A stretch of 64,000 nt of DNA from Bdellovibrionales bacterium CG10_big_fil_rev_8_21_14_0_10_45_34 (GCA_002778785.1 PEZS01000016.1:53092-117091); one strand, 5' to 3'; counted from the stretch's first letter, positions 34,712-44,048 are shown. Notes: generated from the sequence alone by a model not told the origin. Program-made: numbers and translations.

Positions 34712-35614
34712 ATGAAACAAGAAAGCAATTTAAAACCTCGTATTTATGATTTCACAGACTTCAGGGTGTATCTCAAAGCGATTTACGAACACAATAAGTC
34801 TGAACACAATTTTTCCTATGCAGCATTTGCGGAGCGTGCGGGGTTAAAGGCACGTAGCTTCCTGCGAACTGTCATAACGGGTAAGCGTAATTTAACCCCT
34901 GACGCAATTTCGAAGTTTATCGTAGGGCTTAGTCTTGAGTTCAATGAGGCAGAAGCCTTCAAGGCGCTTGTCCATTACAACCAAGCAAGTGATTTTAAAG
35001 CTCGGCAGCACTATTGGGAGACTTTTCTTAAACTTAGGCCAAACTCAGAAAGACGTCACAGAGTTAAAGATGAGTATTTGTATCTTGCACGCATGGCTTA
35101 CCCGATTCTCCTGATTCTCCTCAGACAACCCCATACGAACAAAGCAAAGAGTGCACTCGCCTCGATGACTGGATTAAAAATGTCAGAGGTCGAAGATGGC
35201 TTACAAACTCTTACAGAGCTGGGCGCGATATCGGTTTCTCATGATGGCCAAATCACCGTGAATTCAGATGGGTTTGTGACCACCAATGATACTCCAAGCA
35301 TCGCAAGGCAGACCTTTCACACAAATATGCTCGACAAAGCCAAAGAGTGTTTGAATCTTGATCCTTCTGAAAGAGAATTTCAGTCGATGATGATACCTCT
35401 TACTAAAGAAGAATTCCTTTACTTGAAGGAGCGCATTCGTGCTCTCGTCAGCGAAGTTGATGAAAAATTTGGCGGCAGACGACCAAAATCTGAACGAGCC
35501 TATGCTCTAAACATTAATTTAATACCAATTACACCTGAATTTATCCGCAGTGAGCAAAAGGCTGCGAGTCAGAAGCCGGGTGATGTTAGCAAAAACCCGG
35601 AGGTTTTACTATGA
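34712..35614 (+). CDS. TIGR02147/DUF4423-family regulator
   Basis: A 300-residue protein of the TIGR02147 family, best known from Bdellovibrio and Fibrobacter: KPRIYDFTDFRVYLKAIYEHNK at the start, then a helix-turn-helix-like region FSYAAFAERAGLKARSFLRTVITGKRNLTPDAISKFI (about 30-66), and a winged-helix-like middle (about 155-200). The family is thought to be DNA-binding. The ATG at 34712 starts the protein at the usual place; an upstream TTG (34646) is less likely. Its stop overlaps the start of the exported protein gene (ATGA), so the pair is one unit, as is usual for this family next to exported proteins. Confidence 0.82.
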   Translation: MKQESNLKPRIYDFTDFRVYLKAIYEHNKSEHNFSYAAFAERAGLKARSFLRTVITGKRNLTPDAISKFIVGLSLEFNEAEAFKALVHYNQASDFKARQHYWETFLKLRPNSERRHRVKDEYLYLARMAYPILLILLRQPHTNKAKSALASMTGLKMSEVEDGLQTLTELGAISVSHDGQITVNSDGFVTTNDTPSIARQTFHTNMLDKAKECLNLDPSEREFQSMMIPLTKEEFLYLKERIRALVSEVDEKFGGRRPKSERAYALNINLIPITPEFIRSEQKAASQKPGDVSKNPEVLL

Positions 35615-37686
35615 GAACGTTAATTGTCTTTTCATTGTTGTTACATGCATTGCCGCTTCAAGCAGCTCAAGAGAGATCCAGGTCAACTGGAGACGGTGTG
35701 GGCCACAGTCAAGGCGCAAGGAGCGCTTCACGCGCAGAAGGTGTCGGGAACATTGCCAGGGGCGAAGGCGTCGGTAACAAAGAAGGCGTCGGCAATATCG
35801 CCCGCGGTGAAGGCGTTAGGAATATATTTGGTGAAGGAGTAGGGAATATCGTGCGCGAACCTCTTTTCTTGGCCGAAAATAAAGAGCCCCTAAGCAACAA
35901 ACTTTATGTTTCATTTCCAGAGTCGTACACCTTTGCAATGCGAACCGAGAATCAAGCGACACTAACAAACAACAATTCATTGAAGTCTGATAAAAAGAAA
36001 TCAAAGTTGCATTTTCAAAGGCTTCAATCCGGCCCCTACGAAGGAATTACCAGCTTACTCGAACTGGAAGCCACGTTGAATCAGAAACAACAAAAATGGC
36101 GTCCAGTGCAGTTTCTAAAAGCCGCAGGATTCGTCCACTATTCAAAAAGATCAAAAGACCACTTCATTGCCGAGTATATGCTTTTGACCGATCAGAATAA
36201 CGTCATACGAGTTAACATAGACTCACAAAGTAGTTACAGCGGCGTCTCCTCTGTAGAGAATATCTTGAGAACCTTAACAGGTGATACTACGCCACCTTTA
36301 GTTAAACGGATGACTCTACACGGAAAATGGAACTACCGGGCAGGCGAAGAAGTAATACTAATATCGGAAATTATTGAGGACGAGTCAGGTCTCGCTAAGT
36401 TTAAGAATCTCGATGCCACATTTCTATCTGACGACAACACCAAATTCTTTAAATCGGAGGTTAAATTTCGCTCGCTAGCGGGCCCAATGGATATGAACCC
36501 AAAGGAGAAATATCTCTACGCTATAGAACTCAACATTCCTAAAAATGCAATGACCGGCAAATACTACTTAAATAGCATTTTTGTTAGCGACAACGACTTT
36601 AATCATCAAGTCATTAAACTTAAAGCAAACAAAGATGTTTATGCCTCAAGCCAGTTTCGTAAAGGTCGATATATCCCGCAACCGATAGGTAAAATTCGTA
36701 GAATTGAACTTAATGTAATGGGTGAATTTCAGTCGGATATGTACTCAGCTAAACTTCGAGGTATTTCCTTTAAGAATGATAGGGTTAAGCCGGGCAACAA
36801 AGTAGAAGCCGTTGTGGATTTGGCCCCCGCTCCAAACAAAAATCTGCCGTGGGACCAACAGACTCGACTTATTATTGGCGACATAAGACCCGTTAGCGAA
36901 TCGCGGGAATCTCGCACTGCGGTGATTAGTTATAGCGATGAAAACGCATCCACTTCCCTCGGTGACATTGTTCTTGACGGCGCTGTTGATTTAGCCGCAA
37001 AGCCTGGTCGGAGTTTATTGAGCGAAGTAGAGCTTTATAATAAGGATGGCAGCAAAGTAAAATACACCGCTGATTTAAAATCAAATAAATACGTGGAGCA
37101 CGTAGTACAAACTCTTGCCGGCTATGTTAAAGATCGTGATGGGATAACGACCACGACGGAGATTCCAGTCGCCCATTTAGAAATTGAACCCGATGTTCGG
37201 AATGACAAAGCCGGTCCTGTTATCTCGGCCATCAAGATTGTCGGCGCATTTCGTCTATCAAATTCGAGTTTGGAGTTTCTCGTTCACATAAGCGACAGCT
37301 CCAGCGGTGTTTCACCAAACGCCTCTGTTAGCGCGATGCTAAGGTCGGATCTTGTAAACGGAAACGTATCGGCGGCCCGAGTAAGTAACGAAATTATAAC
37401 TTATTCTAACGTAACAGCTAACTCGGCTGCTATGTCGACGAAGAAAATTCCGGCTGATCGAAATTGGTTTAAACTTCTACCCTCTTTAAACCCCATCGGA
37501 AGAAACTACCCTACGGGAGTTTTTTATACTCTCACAGAACTAGAGGTTAAAGATCGAGCCGGCAACGAAACCTACCTTATTGCAGACAAAACTGACGGTA
37601 CCTATCACGTTCAAGAAAAGCGAAGCTCTAAAGACTTAGGAAGCACAGGTATTCCGATAGTACGAGTGAAGCTTCAGCGCGATTAG
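35611..37686 (+). CDS. Exported protein with GVGN repeats and Ig-like regions
   Basis: A 691-residue protein with a signal peptide (MRTLIVFSLLLHALPLQAA), then about 65 residues of degenerate EGVGNIARG repeats, and a long beta-rich body. Two segments start in the style of bacterial Ig-like folds (TTPPLVKRMTLHGKWNYRAGEEV near 230; DKAGPVISAIKIVGAFRLSNSSLEF near 532). No enzyme motif is seen. It is translationally coupled to the TIGR02147 regulator, which probably controls it. A surface or periplasmic adhesion-like role is possible but unproven. Confidence 0.7.
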   Translation: MRTLIVFSLLLHALPLQAAQERSRSTGDGVGHSQGARSASRAEGVGNIARGEGVGNKEGVGNIARGEGVRNIFGEGVGNIVREPLFLAENKEPLSNKLYVSFPESYTFAMRTENQATLTNNNSLKSDKKKSKLHFQRLQSGPYEGITSLLELEATLNQKQQKWRPVQFLKAAGFVHYSKRSKDHFIAEYMLLTDQNNVIRVNIDSQSSYSGVSSVENILRTLTGDTTPPLVKRMTLHGKWNYRAGEEVILISEIIEDESGLAKFKNLDATFLSDDNTKFFKSEVKFRSLAGPMDMNPKEKYLYAIELNIPKNAMTGKYYLNSIFVSDNDFNHQVIKLKANKDVYASSQFRKGRYIPQPIGKIRRIELNVMGEFQSDMYSAKLRGISFKNDRVKPGNKVEAVVDLAPAPNKNLPWDQQTRLIIGDIRPVSESRESRTAVISYSDENASTSLGDIVLDGAVDLAAKPGRSLLSEVELYNKDGSKVKYTADLKSNKYVEHVVQTLAGYVKDRDGITTTTEIPVAHLEIEPDVRNDKAGPVISAIKIVGAFRLSNSSLEFLVHISDSSSGVSPNASVSAMLRSDLVNGNVSAARVSNEIITYSNVTANSAAMSTKKIPADRNWFKLLPSLNPIGRNYPTGVFYTLTELEVKDRAGNETYLIADKTDGTYHVQEKRSSKDLGSTGIPIVRVKLQRD
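35692..35850 (+). repeat. In-frame GVGN-coding tandem repeats
   Basis: About seven degenerate units of 12-30 bases (GGCGAAGGCGTCGGTAAC type) encode (R)GEGVGN(I). The Gly/Asn periodicity is uneven. It lies just after the signal peptide of the 35611-37686 protein, so copy number may vary without frame loss. Confidence 0.7.
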
Positions 37687-37758
37687 CCAAAAGTATGTCT
37701 ATGAGTACGCTTTAAAAGGAATCTGCTACAAACCTTAGCCTAAAGTTTTCTTCCTTCA

Positions 37759-37786
37759 TTGGCGGCGATAAAGAAAACGCCGCCAA
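37759..37786. terminator. Perfect 9-bp hairpin between convergent genes
   Basis: TTGGCGGCG-ATAAAGAAAA-CGCCGCCAA stands between the exported-protein stop (37686) and the rimM stop (37905). There is no T-run on either side, but its position suits a shared transcription end for the convergent units. Nothing else was recognised between 37687 and 37904. Confidence 0.5.
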
Positions 37787-37904
37787 CCTTGGACTTCTCT
37801 TGAAATGTTTCATCGTCGGTACTGCGCTCCACAAGGTGGAAAATCGCCCGCATCGCCATCGAAAGTGAGTTGAAACCTTTATGGGAAGAGTGACCCTAAA
37901 ACCC

Positions 37905-38537
37905 TTAGCTCAAGCGGGATTTACCCGGAGCAAACAGCTCTGCGCTTAACAAGCCTTCCGGAAGATCAAAGTAAATCTTCTTTTGCTTCCAATCGATGTG
38001 CTTGATGAACTCCTCTATAAGAGGAATCTCATAGCGCAGGTCCGCCTCACGCGACTGTACAACTGCTAGATCTTGGACAGTATTAGACGAGAACGAAATT
38101 ATTTTTCCGATAAACTTCGATTCCTCCGAGCCTGATAGAGCGTACGCTTCAAAGCCCTCAAGTTCGCTCAAGTAGATATTCTCGCCGGGCATCGAAATTA
38201 AAAGGCCCTCCGGAATTGCCACAAGTGCCCCTCGAAGTTTTTCTGCTGGAGTTCTGTGATCAACGCCATCAACCTTTACGATGATGCCGATCTTATGAGA
38301 TTTGGCGCGAGTAACGTTATATTCTGTCTCTTGTTCAGTATCTTGAGAGGCGGAAGAGCTTGAGGCGCCATCATGGGTTTTTGTTATAATGACCAGCTTT
38401 TCTAATTCATCGACCCAATCTGCTTTTTGCGCAAAGAGCACAACGAAAAGCTCACCCTTGAGCCCGTGAGCATCACGTATTTTACCGACAACTCGATAAC
38501 CTTTGATTTGATTTGTCTGCTTCTGATTTTGATCCAA
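37905..38537 (-). CDS. rimM: Ribosome maturation factor RimM
   Basis: A 210-residue 16S-processing factor that binds S19 in the 30S head. Family parts: YRVVGKIRDAHGLKGELFVVLFAQ, RAKSHKIGIIVKVDGVDHRTPAEKLRGALVAIP, then a PRC-barrel with IPLIEEFIKHIDWKQKKIYFDLPEGLL. The TTG start has AAGGAAAAGGAAC upstream. A short Ser/Gln-rich loop enlarges the first domain. It ends the upper part of the split ribosomal operon. Confidence 0.93.
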   Translation of the reverse strand: MDQNQKQTNQIKGYRVVGKIRDAHGLKGELFVVLFAQKADWVDELEKLVIITKTHDGASSSSASQDTEQETEYNVTRAKSHKIGIIVKVDGVDHRTPAEKLRGALVAIPEGLLISMPGENIYLSELEGFEAYALSGSEESKFIGKIISFSSNTVQDLAVVQSREADLRYEIPLIEEFIKHIDWKQKKIYFDLPEGLLSAELFAPGKSRLS

Positions 38538-38714
38538 AATTGTTCCTTTTCCTTAACCACGCGGATACGATTCCAGCGAATATAGAACAAAATCGAGACG
38601 AATAACTCAAAAACGATGGGGATATAGAAAAAATTCCGTAAGGGGATCTAGGAATCAAATGACAGAAAAACTCTCTTACAAGGCGCGCCCAAGCGGGGGG
38701 CGCCACAGAAAAAA

Positions 38715-38960
38715 CTACTCGACGATTTCGAGGACACTTCTTTTTTGAAGTTTAGTGCTTGCAGCATTTAAGATTGTTCTCATTGAACGAGCTGTGCGGC
38801 CTTGCTTACCAATGACTTTTCCAAGATCTTCCTTGGCTACTTTGAGCTCTACCACTGTGGTTTGCTCACCGACGACTTCGTTCACTTCCACCTGCTCGGG
38901 CTGATCCACTAATGATTTTGCCATGAATTCAACGAGATCTCGTAAGCTACTGTGGTCCAT
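38715..38960 (-). CDS. khpA: KH-domain RNA-binding protein KhpA
   Basis: An 81-residue KH protein: [24 protein letters not shown], then the KH core [26 protein letters not shown], with the GxxG loop as GKQG. KhpA works with KhpB in RNA binding and cell-elongation control in other bacteria. It lies between rpsP and rimM, its standard place. Confidence 0.94.
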   Translation of the reverse strand: MDHSSLRDLVEFMAKSLVDQPEQVEVNEVVGEQTTVVELKVAKEDLGKVIGKQGRTARSMRTILNAASTKLQKRSVLEIVE

Positions 38961-39038
38961 TTTATCGCTCCTTTAATACAACTTCAGAGATGGACTCTCT
39001 AATTACTTTCTATTATGCCCAGCCAATTTGGCCGGTGG

Positions 39039-39293
39039 CTAGGCTTGCGTGGTCTGGCCAGCCTTTTTGACGAGGGAGCGAACAGTGTCGCTAGGTTGAG
39101 CCCCTTTAGATATCCAGTCGTTGACGCGATCAAGCTTCATAACTAGTTCTTTTTCTTGGCCTTTTGGGTTTGGAATAAACTGCCCAACAACCTCTAAATA
39201 ACGGCCATCACGCCATCGACGAGAATCTGCCACCGTAATACGGTACTTAGGTCTATGTGTTGAGCCCCAGCGAGAAAGACGAATCACTACCAT
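39039..39293 (-). CDS. rpsP: 30S ribosomal protein S16
   Basis: An 84-residue S16 with VVIRLSRWGSTHRPKYRITVADSRRWRDGRYLEVVG and the GAQPSDTVRSLVKKAG end. Spacing to ffh (73 bases) and khpA (78 bases) indicates one operon on the minus strand. Confidence 0.97.
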   Translation of the reverse strand: MVVIRLSRWGSTHRPKYRITVADSRRWRDGRYLEVVGQFIPNPKGQEKELVMKLDRVNDWISKGAQPSDTVRSLVKKAGQTTQA

Positions 39294-39366
39294 GGAAATA
39301 AACTCCTGAAATGTTTTAGCCCGTTACAAGCCTCTCGGTTTACGATAAGTCACAAAATTCTGCAAG

Positions 39367-40785
39367 CTAAAAGGGAAATCCCCTGCCGCCGCCCCGCCTA
39401 CCGCCTCGTCCACCTATCATAGGCCCGCCGCCGCCGCCACCGCCGCCAAATGGGGGCATACCGCCACCGCCCATCATGCCCTTAAGGCCGCCCTTCATCA
39501 ATTGAGACATCATTTTTTGAGAGGCTTCAAACTGCTTGATGAATTTGTTGACCTCACTCACCTGCGTGCCGCTTCCTTTGGCTATTCGTAGCCGACGCGA
39601 ACCATTGAGAATTTTGTGATTTTGACGCTCTTTTAGGGTCATCGAGCTAATGATAGCCTCGATTCTTCGCATTTCAGCATCGGGTGGCCCCATCGATTGG
39701 GCCTGTTTCATGATTCCGCCCATGCCAGGAATCAGCTTCATTATGCCTTCAAGTCCGCCCATTTTCTTCATCGATTTCATTTGCTCTAAAAAGTCCTCAA
39801 CCGTGAACTCGTTTCGAGCCAATCGCTTTGCGCTTTCTTCGGCCTTTGTTTGATCGATGACATCTTGAGCCTTTTCAACAAGGGTAACTATGTCACCCAT
39901 ATCTAATATTCGAGAGGCCAATCGATCCGGGTGGAATACCTCAAAAGCATCTGACTTTTCACCAAGCCCAAGAAACTTGATAGGCACGCCAGTTGTTTGG
40001 CGGATACTGAGTGCCGCCCCGCCTCGCGCGTCGCCATCAATCTTAGTAAGAACCAAGCCCGTTAAGCCAACTGCTTGATCAAAACCTTGAGCGACATCTA
40101 CGGACTGCTGCCCGAGCATTGCGTCTGCCACAAGAAGGACTTCTTGTGTGCCTGTCAAAGTTTTTAGATCAGCAATTTCCTTCATAAGCGAAGCGTCGAT
40201 CTGCGATCTACCCGCAGTATCGAGAATCAAAACCTCCACCATCTCTTTTTGAGCCCAGCTCTTTGCCGCCTCGTAGATTTGATGCAATGTTTGCCCCATC
40301 TCTGTCGGAAACACTGGCAGGTCGAGATTTTTCCCCAACACTTTTAGTTGCTCAATCGCGGCGGGTCGATAAAGGTCCATCGGCACTAAACCTGGCTTCT
40401 TTTTGAGCTTTTTTCGTATCCACAAAGCCAGCTTTGCGGAGCTTGTTGTTTTACCGCTTCCTTGAAGCCCTACCATCATAATTGAAGGAGGGTTGCCTTT
40501 AATCTGAATTTCAACGTTTTCTGTGCCCAACACCTGCACAAGTTCATCATGCACAATCTTTACAAACTGCTCAGCAGGGCTGACGGACTTAAGAACTTCT
40601 TGGCCGAGGGCCTTTTGTTTTACGGCCTCAACGAAAGATTTTACGACTTTAAAGTGTACGTCTGCTTCTAGAAGAGCCATGCGAATGTCTTTTATGGCAT
40701 CTTCGATATTGGATTCGCTAATTTTTGTCTGTCCGCGAATTTTCTTAAAGCTAGAAAGAACTTTCTCTGAAAGTTGATCAAACAT
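39367..40785 (-). CDS. ffh: Signal recognition particle protein Ffh
   Basis: A 472-residue SRP GTPase that delivers nascent membrane proteins to FtsY. N domain (about 1-90), G domain with P-loop GLQGSGKTTSSAKLA, DTAGR, TKIDGDARGGAALS, and a Met-rich M domain (about 300-430). The end is an unusual Gly-rich tail (MPPFGGGGGGGG, then RGGRRGGGRGFPF), about 35 residues. It heads the rpsP-khpA-rimM operon. Confidence 0.97.
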   Translation of the reverse strand: MFDQLSEKVLSSFKKIRGQTKISESNIEDAIKDIRMALLEADVHFKVVKSFVEAVKQKALGQEVLKSVSPAEQFVKIVHDELVQVLGTENVEIQIKGNPPSIMMVGLQGSGKTTSSAKLALWIRKKLKKKPGLVPMDLYRPAAIEQLKVLGKNLDLPVFPTEMGQTLHQIYEAAKSWAQKEMVEVLILDTAGRSQIDASLMKEIADLKTLTGTQEVLLVADAMLGQQSVDVAQGFDQAVGLTGLVLTKIDGDARGGAALSIRQTTGVPIKFLGLGEKSDAFEVFHPDRLASRILDMGDIVTLVEKAQDVIDQTKAEESAKRLARNEFTVEDFLEQMKSMKKMGGLEGIMKLIPGMGGIMKQAQSMGPPDAEMRRIEAIISSMTLKERQNHKILNGSRRLRIAKGSGTQVSEVNKFIKQFEASQKMMSQLMKGGLKGMMGGGGMPPFGGGGGGGGPMIGGRGGRRGGGRGFPF

Positions 40786-40852
40786 TTTTGCTACCTCTTT
40801 ATCGACCTAAGCAGCGCGACTTTGCTACCACCACTTCGCTGCCACCACTTCC

Positions 40853-41683
40853 CTACCACCTTTGAAAAGACCCTCTGCGAACGCTATACATAGCGCAAAG
40901 TTGTAAGAGAATCAAAGAAAGCACTGATACGGCGAAGGCGGAACCTACGGGAATATCCGACACCCCCAAAAATCCGTAGCGCACTCCGTTGATAAAGTAG
41001 AGAAGCGGATTGATCTGCGAGACCTTCTGCCAAAAAGGATGAAGCGTCGAAATAGAAAAGAACACTCCCCCTAAGTACAGAAGCGGAAGCAAAATAAATG
41101 AACCAACAGCATTGAGGTGTTCAAACGTTTTAGAAATGAAACCTACAAAAATTCCCAGAGTACCAAAAGTCAACCCACCGATCACACAGAAGGCTAGAAG
41201 CATGAACGGATGCGACGGTATCAAAAATTTGCCATAGCTTACTAAATAAAATACTTCGCTCACGGTAATCGTGACAGTTGCCACCACCAGACCGCGCACA
41301 AGTGCACCCAGAGACATCGCCCAGACAATTTGTAGAGAGCTTAAAGGGACAATTTTTAGATCTTGTAGATCACCATGGAATTTCGAGCCTACTATGCTAC
41401 TCGATGAATTTTGAAAGGAGTTATTTAAAAGAGACATCATCATCAGCCCAGGAATCAAAAAGGCCAAGTAGGGGTAGCCGTGATAGTCTTGTATGCTTTT
41501 GCCAAGACTCACACCAAAAATAAGCAGGTAAAGGGCGGAGTTTACAAAAGGTGCCCCCACTGTTTGGTTAATGACCTTTAAGAATCGATGAACTTCTTTT
41601 CGAAAGAGCGTCCAAAACGGGAACACCGACTCGAACAAAAGCTTTTTATAACTTTGGACTTCACTGGTAGATGGATTATTCAT
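40853..41683 (-). CDS. ABC-2 type export permease (YadH-like)
   Basis: A 276-residue permease with six membrane helices. FLIPGLMMMSLLNNSFQNSSSSIVGSKFHGDLQDLKIVPLS and LLPLLYLGGVFFSISTLHPFWQKVSQINPLLYFINGVRYGFLG mark the ABC-2 family, closest in feel to YadH. It follows the ATPase gene by one base. The substrate is unknown; the lemA/TPM genes upstream on the same strand suggest envelope work. Short CTACCACCACTTC-type repeats lie just after its end. Confidence 0.9.
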   Translation of the reverse strand: MNNPSTSEVQSYKKLLFESVFPFWTLFRKEVHRFLKVINQTVGAPFVNSALYLLIFGVSLGKSIQDYHGYPYLAFLIPGLMMMSLLNNSFQNSSSSIVGSKFHGDLQDLKIVPLSSLQIVWAMSLGALVRGLVVATVTITVSEVFYLVSYGKFLIPSHPFMLLAFCVIGGLTFGTLGIFVGFISKTFEHLNAVGSFILLPLLYLGGVFFSISTLHPFWQKVSQINPLLYFINGVRYGFLGVSDIPVGSAFAVSVLSLILLQLCAMYSVRRGSFQRW

Positions 41684-41684
41684 A

Positions 41685-42605
41685 TTACTCTTTACCTGAT
41701 AACACGGCCAAGAATGCGTCCTCTAGCCGCCCTTCACGAATTTGAAGATCAAGCACATCCTCGATCGGAATCTTACATTGCTGCAAAAGCTCACCAACCG
41801 TCATGTTGTTGGGAATTGTAAAAATATATTTATTGTCAACAAACTCCACAAAATGGGGCCGCTCGCGTTTTTCTGGTGCCTTTCTCAAAGTCACCTCGAC
41901 TCGGCGTTGGGTTAACTTTTTTACCAGATCTTTGGTCGGACCAATCTCTTTGAGTTCGCCCTTATCAATGATGGCAACCCTTTTACAGAGGTTTTCAGCT
42001 TCTTCAAGATAGTGAGTCGTTAAAAGCACGCTCACGCCCTCAGTTTTGTTTATTTCTCGTACAAAATCCCAAAGTGTGTTTCGAAGTTCAATATCAACAC
42101 CAGCAGTTGGCTCATCAAGAAGTAGGAGCTTTGGCTCGTGCACAAGTGCCTTTGCTATGAGAAATCTTCTTTTCATGCCGCCAGAGAGTTGCAGAATTTT
42201 CTTCTTCTTATGCTCGATCAAGCCAAGTTTTTCTAGCAGATAATAGATTCTATTACGGTCTGGCTTAAGACCGTAATATCCCATGACGTAGCTAAGCACT
42301 TCTTCGACAGAAAAAAAACCGTGATTAACAAGCTCTTGTGGTACTAAACCAACAAGTTTTTTCTGCGCCTTAAGCTCTAGCGATACGTCACTTCCAAATA
42401 TTTTTGCTTTGCCTGAGGTTGGCCTCACTAAGTTAGAAAGCACTCCGATCAAAGTGGTTTTACCGGCCCCATTGGGGCCAAGTAGGCCAAAGATTTCTCC
42501 GGACTCCATTCTCAGCGAAACTTGCTTTAGCGCATGAAAATTATCGTAAACCTTAGAGAGCTGCTCCGTCTCTAGGGGGTAAGGCATATCCTGGTGATTT
42601 GTCAC
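41685..42605 (-). CDS. ABC transporter ATPase (YadG-like)
   Basis: A 306-residue ATPase: Walker A GLLGPNGAGKTT, signature LSGGMKRRFLIAKAL, Walker B LLLLDEPTAGVD, and switch His in LLTTHYLEEAE. The MKRR signature and EPTAGVDIELR are typical of YadG/NodI-type exporters. GTG at 42605 is preferred (AAGGG upstream, and it starts just after the TPM gene stop); a longer frame to 42704 would run into that gene. It pairs with the permease immediately downstream. Confidence 0.92.
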   Translation of the reverse strand: MTNHQDMPYPLETEQLSKVYDNFHALKQVSLRMESGEIFGLLGPNGAGKTTLIGVLSNLVRPTSGKAKIFGSDVSLELKAQKKLVGLVPQELVNHGFFSVEEVLSYVMGYYGLKPDRNRIYYLLEKLGLIEHKKKKILQLSGGMKRRFLIAKALVHEPKLLLLDEPTAGVDIELRNTLWDFVREINKTEGVSVLLTTHYLEEAENLCKRVAIIDKGELKEIGPTKDLVKKLTQRRVEVTLRKAPEKRERPHFVEFVDNKYIFTIPNNMTVGELLQQCKIPIEDVLDLQIREGRLEDAFLAVLSGKE

Positions 42606-42615
42606 AGTTATACCC

Positions 42616-43266
42616 TTACTCTTTGATGATGAGATCGTTCGGAAGTTCGTTACGATCGTGCGGAAATTTAGGAAACACTCGTGAAAGCACCTCACCCATT
42701 GCATTCAAAGTAGAAATAAGAGCATCAGAAAGAGACTCGGTTTTCAGTTTTTGCGACAGATGCGCAAGGATTTCATCCCAAACCTTATCGTCAATTCGCT
42801 CGACCAGCCCTCGATCAGCTTTTATCACTGCGCGTTTTTCAAGAAGTGACACAAACAACAATACACCTACTCTTGATTTAGTCGCTATAACTCCGTTTTC
42901 CACAAACTCCAAATCGGCCCTTTGCTCAACCTGGTGGACTCTGTCTTCTTTTGGCACCAACAACCGCTGCACAAACGCGAGAGACGAAATTACCCATCCC
43001 AAAACAAGCAGTACTGCCGCTTCGACGACAAAGTGCCATGAAGATCCCCACCAAATAGGAAGCCATTGCATTTTATCGACAAGTAAATAGATGACTGCCA
43101 ATATGAGGAGCACCATTGGGAAGACATGTCTAACCGTTGAAGATCTCCTTACAACAATCGCAATCACTTCGGCGCCGGTCACTCCCTCGAGTGCCGAAAC
43201 AGCAGTTTCGACTCGAGTTATGTCTTCTTCACTTATACTCTTTACGATCCAATGTGGAATTCTCAT
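42616..43266 (-). CDS. TPM-domain membrane protein (COG3762-like)
   Basis: A 216-residue protein. The N-terminal TPM-like part (IPHWIVKSISEEDITRVETAVSALEGVTGAEVIAIVVRRSST) is followed by two membrane helices (about 50-66 and 80-100) and a second TPM half (RVHQVEQRADLEFVENGVIATKSRVGVLLFVSLLEKRAVIKAD). The ATG at 43266 overlaps the stop of the first TPM gene by one base; a frame extending to 43512 is only an Arg/Trp-rich shadow of the neighbour's Gly codons. The lemA-TPM-TPM order is widespread. Confidence 0.85.
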   Translation of the reverse strand: MRIPHWIVKSISEEDITRVETAVSALEGVTGAEVIAIVVRRSSTVRHVFPMVLLILAVIYLLVDKMQWLPIWWGSSWHFVVEAAVLLVLGWVISSLAFVQRLLVPKEDRVHQVEQRADLEFVENGVIATKSRVGVLLFVSLLEKRAVIKADRGLVERIDDKVWDEILAHLSQKLKTESLSDALISTLNAMGEVLSRVFPKFPHDRNELPNDLIIKE

Positions 43267-44048
43267 TACCAACCCCCCGAGGCGCCGCCACCTGAGAATC
43301 CGCCGCCACCTCCGCCCCCGAAGCCACCACCTCCGCCCCCGAAGCCACCACCTCCGCCGCCGAAGCCACCAAGCCCTGTTCCTCGATGCCAGTTCCCACC
43401 AGATCGATAGACCCCCCGCCCTCCACCACCACGCCTGCCGAGAAAAGTTCCCAATAGCGAAAGGAGAGGAAACAGCACAAACAGAGTTAACAAAATCAAA
43501 GCCTCGATCCACTTTGAGCCACTTCGTGACTTTTTCGTGGGGGGAGCTTTTAGACTCGTATCAATTTTAGCTTGTTTGAGAATCGCCGCTACGCCGTATT
43601 GTATCCCCAAAGAAAACTTCCCTGCTGAAAACTGCGGCAAAACGTAATTGTCGATAATTCTTTTTGAAGCAAGGTCGGTGAGATCTCCTTCAAGGCCGCG
43701 ACCTACCTCGATCCGAACTTTTCGATCATTCGGAGCTATCAAAAAAAGAATACCGTTGTCTTTACCTTTACTCCCTAGCTTCCACTCGTCCACAACCGCA
43801 ATCGAGTACTGCTCGATGGTTTGACCGCGAAGATTCTCTGCTACAAAAACTGCTATCTGCGGTCCTCCGTTTTCGTATATTCGGTTGAGCTCTGAATTAA
43901 GGCTCATTTCCAACTGTGAGTCGACTATTCCGGCTTCATCAATAACAGGAGAGCGAAACTTGGGTACGTCAACTTTAGCCGCTTGGCCAAATGCAGAGAC
44001 TGCCATGACAACGCCGATAATCATACTCGCTCGCAAGCACTGCTTCAC
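43266..44048 (-). CDS. TPM-domain protein with Gly-rich tail (COG1512/YgcG-like)
   Basis: An exported, membrane-anchored TPM protein. A signal peptide (MIIGVVMAVSAFGQA) precedes the TPM domain (about 25-150: VIDEAGIVDSQLEMSLNSELNRIYENGGPQIAVFVAENLRG, SKGKDNGILFLIAPNDRKVRIEVGRGLEGDLTD). A transmembrane helix near 205 and a FGGGGGGFGGGG tail close it. GTG 44048 is chosen to give a normal signal peptide; ATG 44024 or a TTG at 44159 overlapping the lemA stop are alternatives. An imperfect 15-base duplication (AAGCACTGCTTCRCG at 44035 and 44101) lies in this 5' zone. Confidence 0.83.
   Translation of the reverse strand: MKQCLRASMIIGVVMAVSAFGQAAKVDVPKFRSPVIDEAGIVDSQLEMSLNSELNRIYENGGPQIAVFVAENLRGQTIEQYSIAVVDEWKLGSKGKDNGILFLIAPNDRKVRIEVGRGLEGDLTDLASKRIIDNYVLPQFSAGKFSLGIQYGVAAILKQAKIDTSLKAPPTKKSRSGSKWIEALILLTLFVLFPLLSLLGTFLGRRGGGGRGVYRSGGNWHRGTGLGGFGGGGGGFGGGGGGFGGGGGGGFSGGGASGGW

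Noticed and set aside
43267..43512. Arg/Trp-rich N-terminus for the second TPM gene
   Set aside because: This is the Gly-rich tail of the first TPM gene read in another frame; the ATG at 43266 fits the family start.
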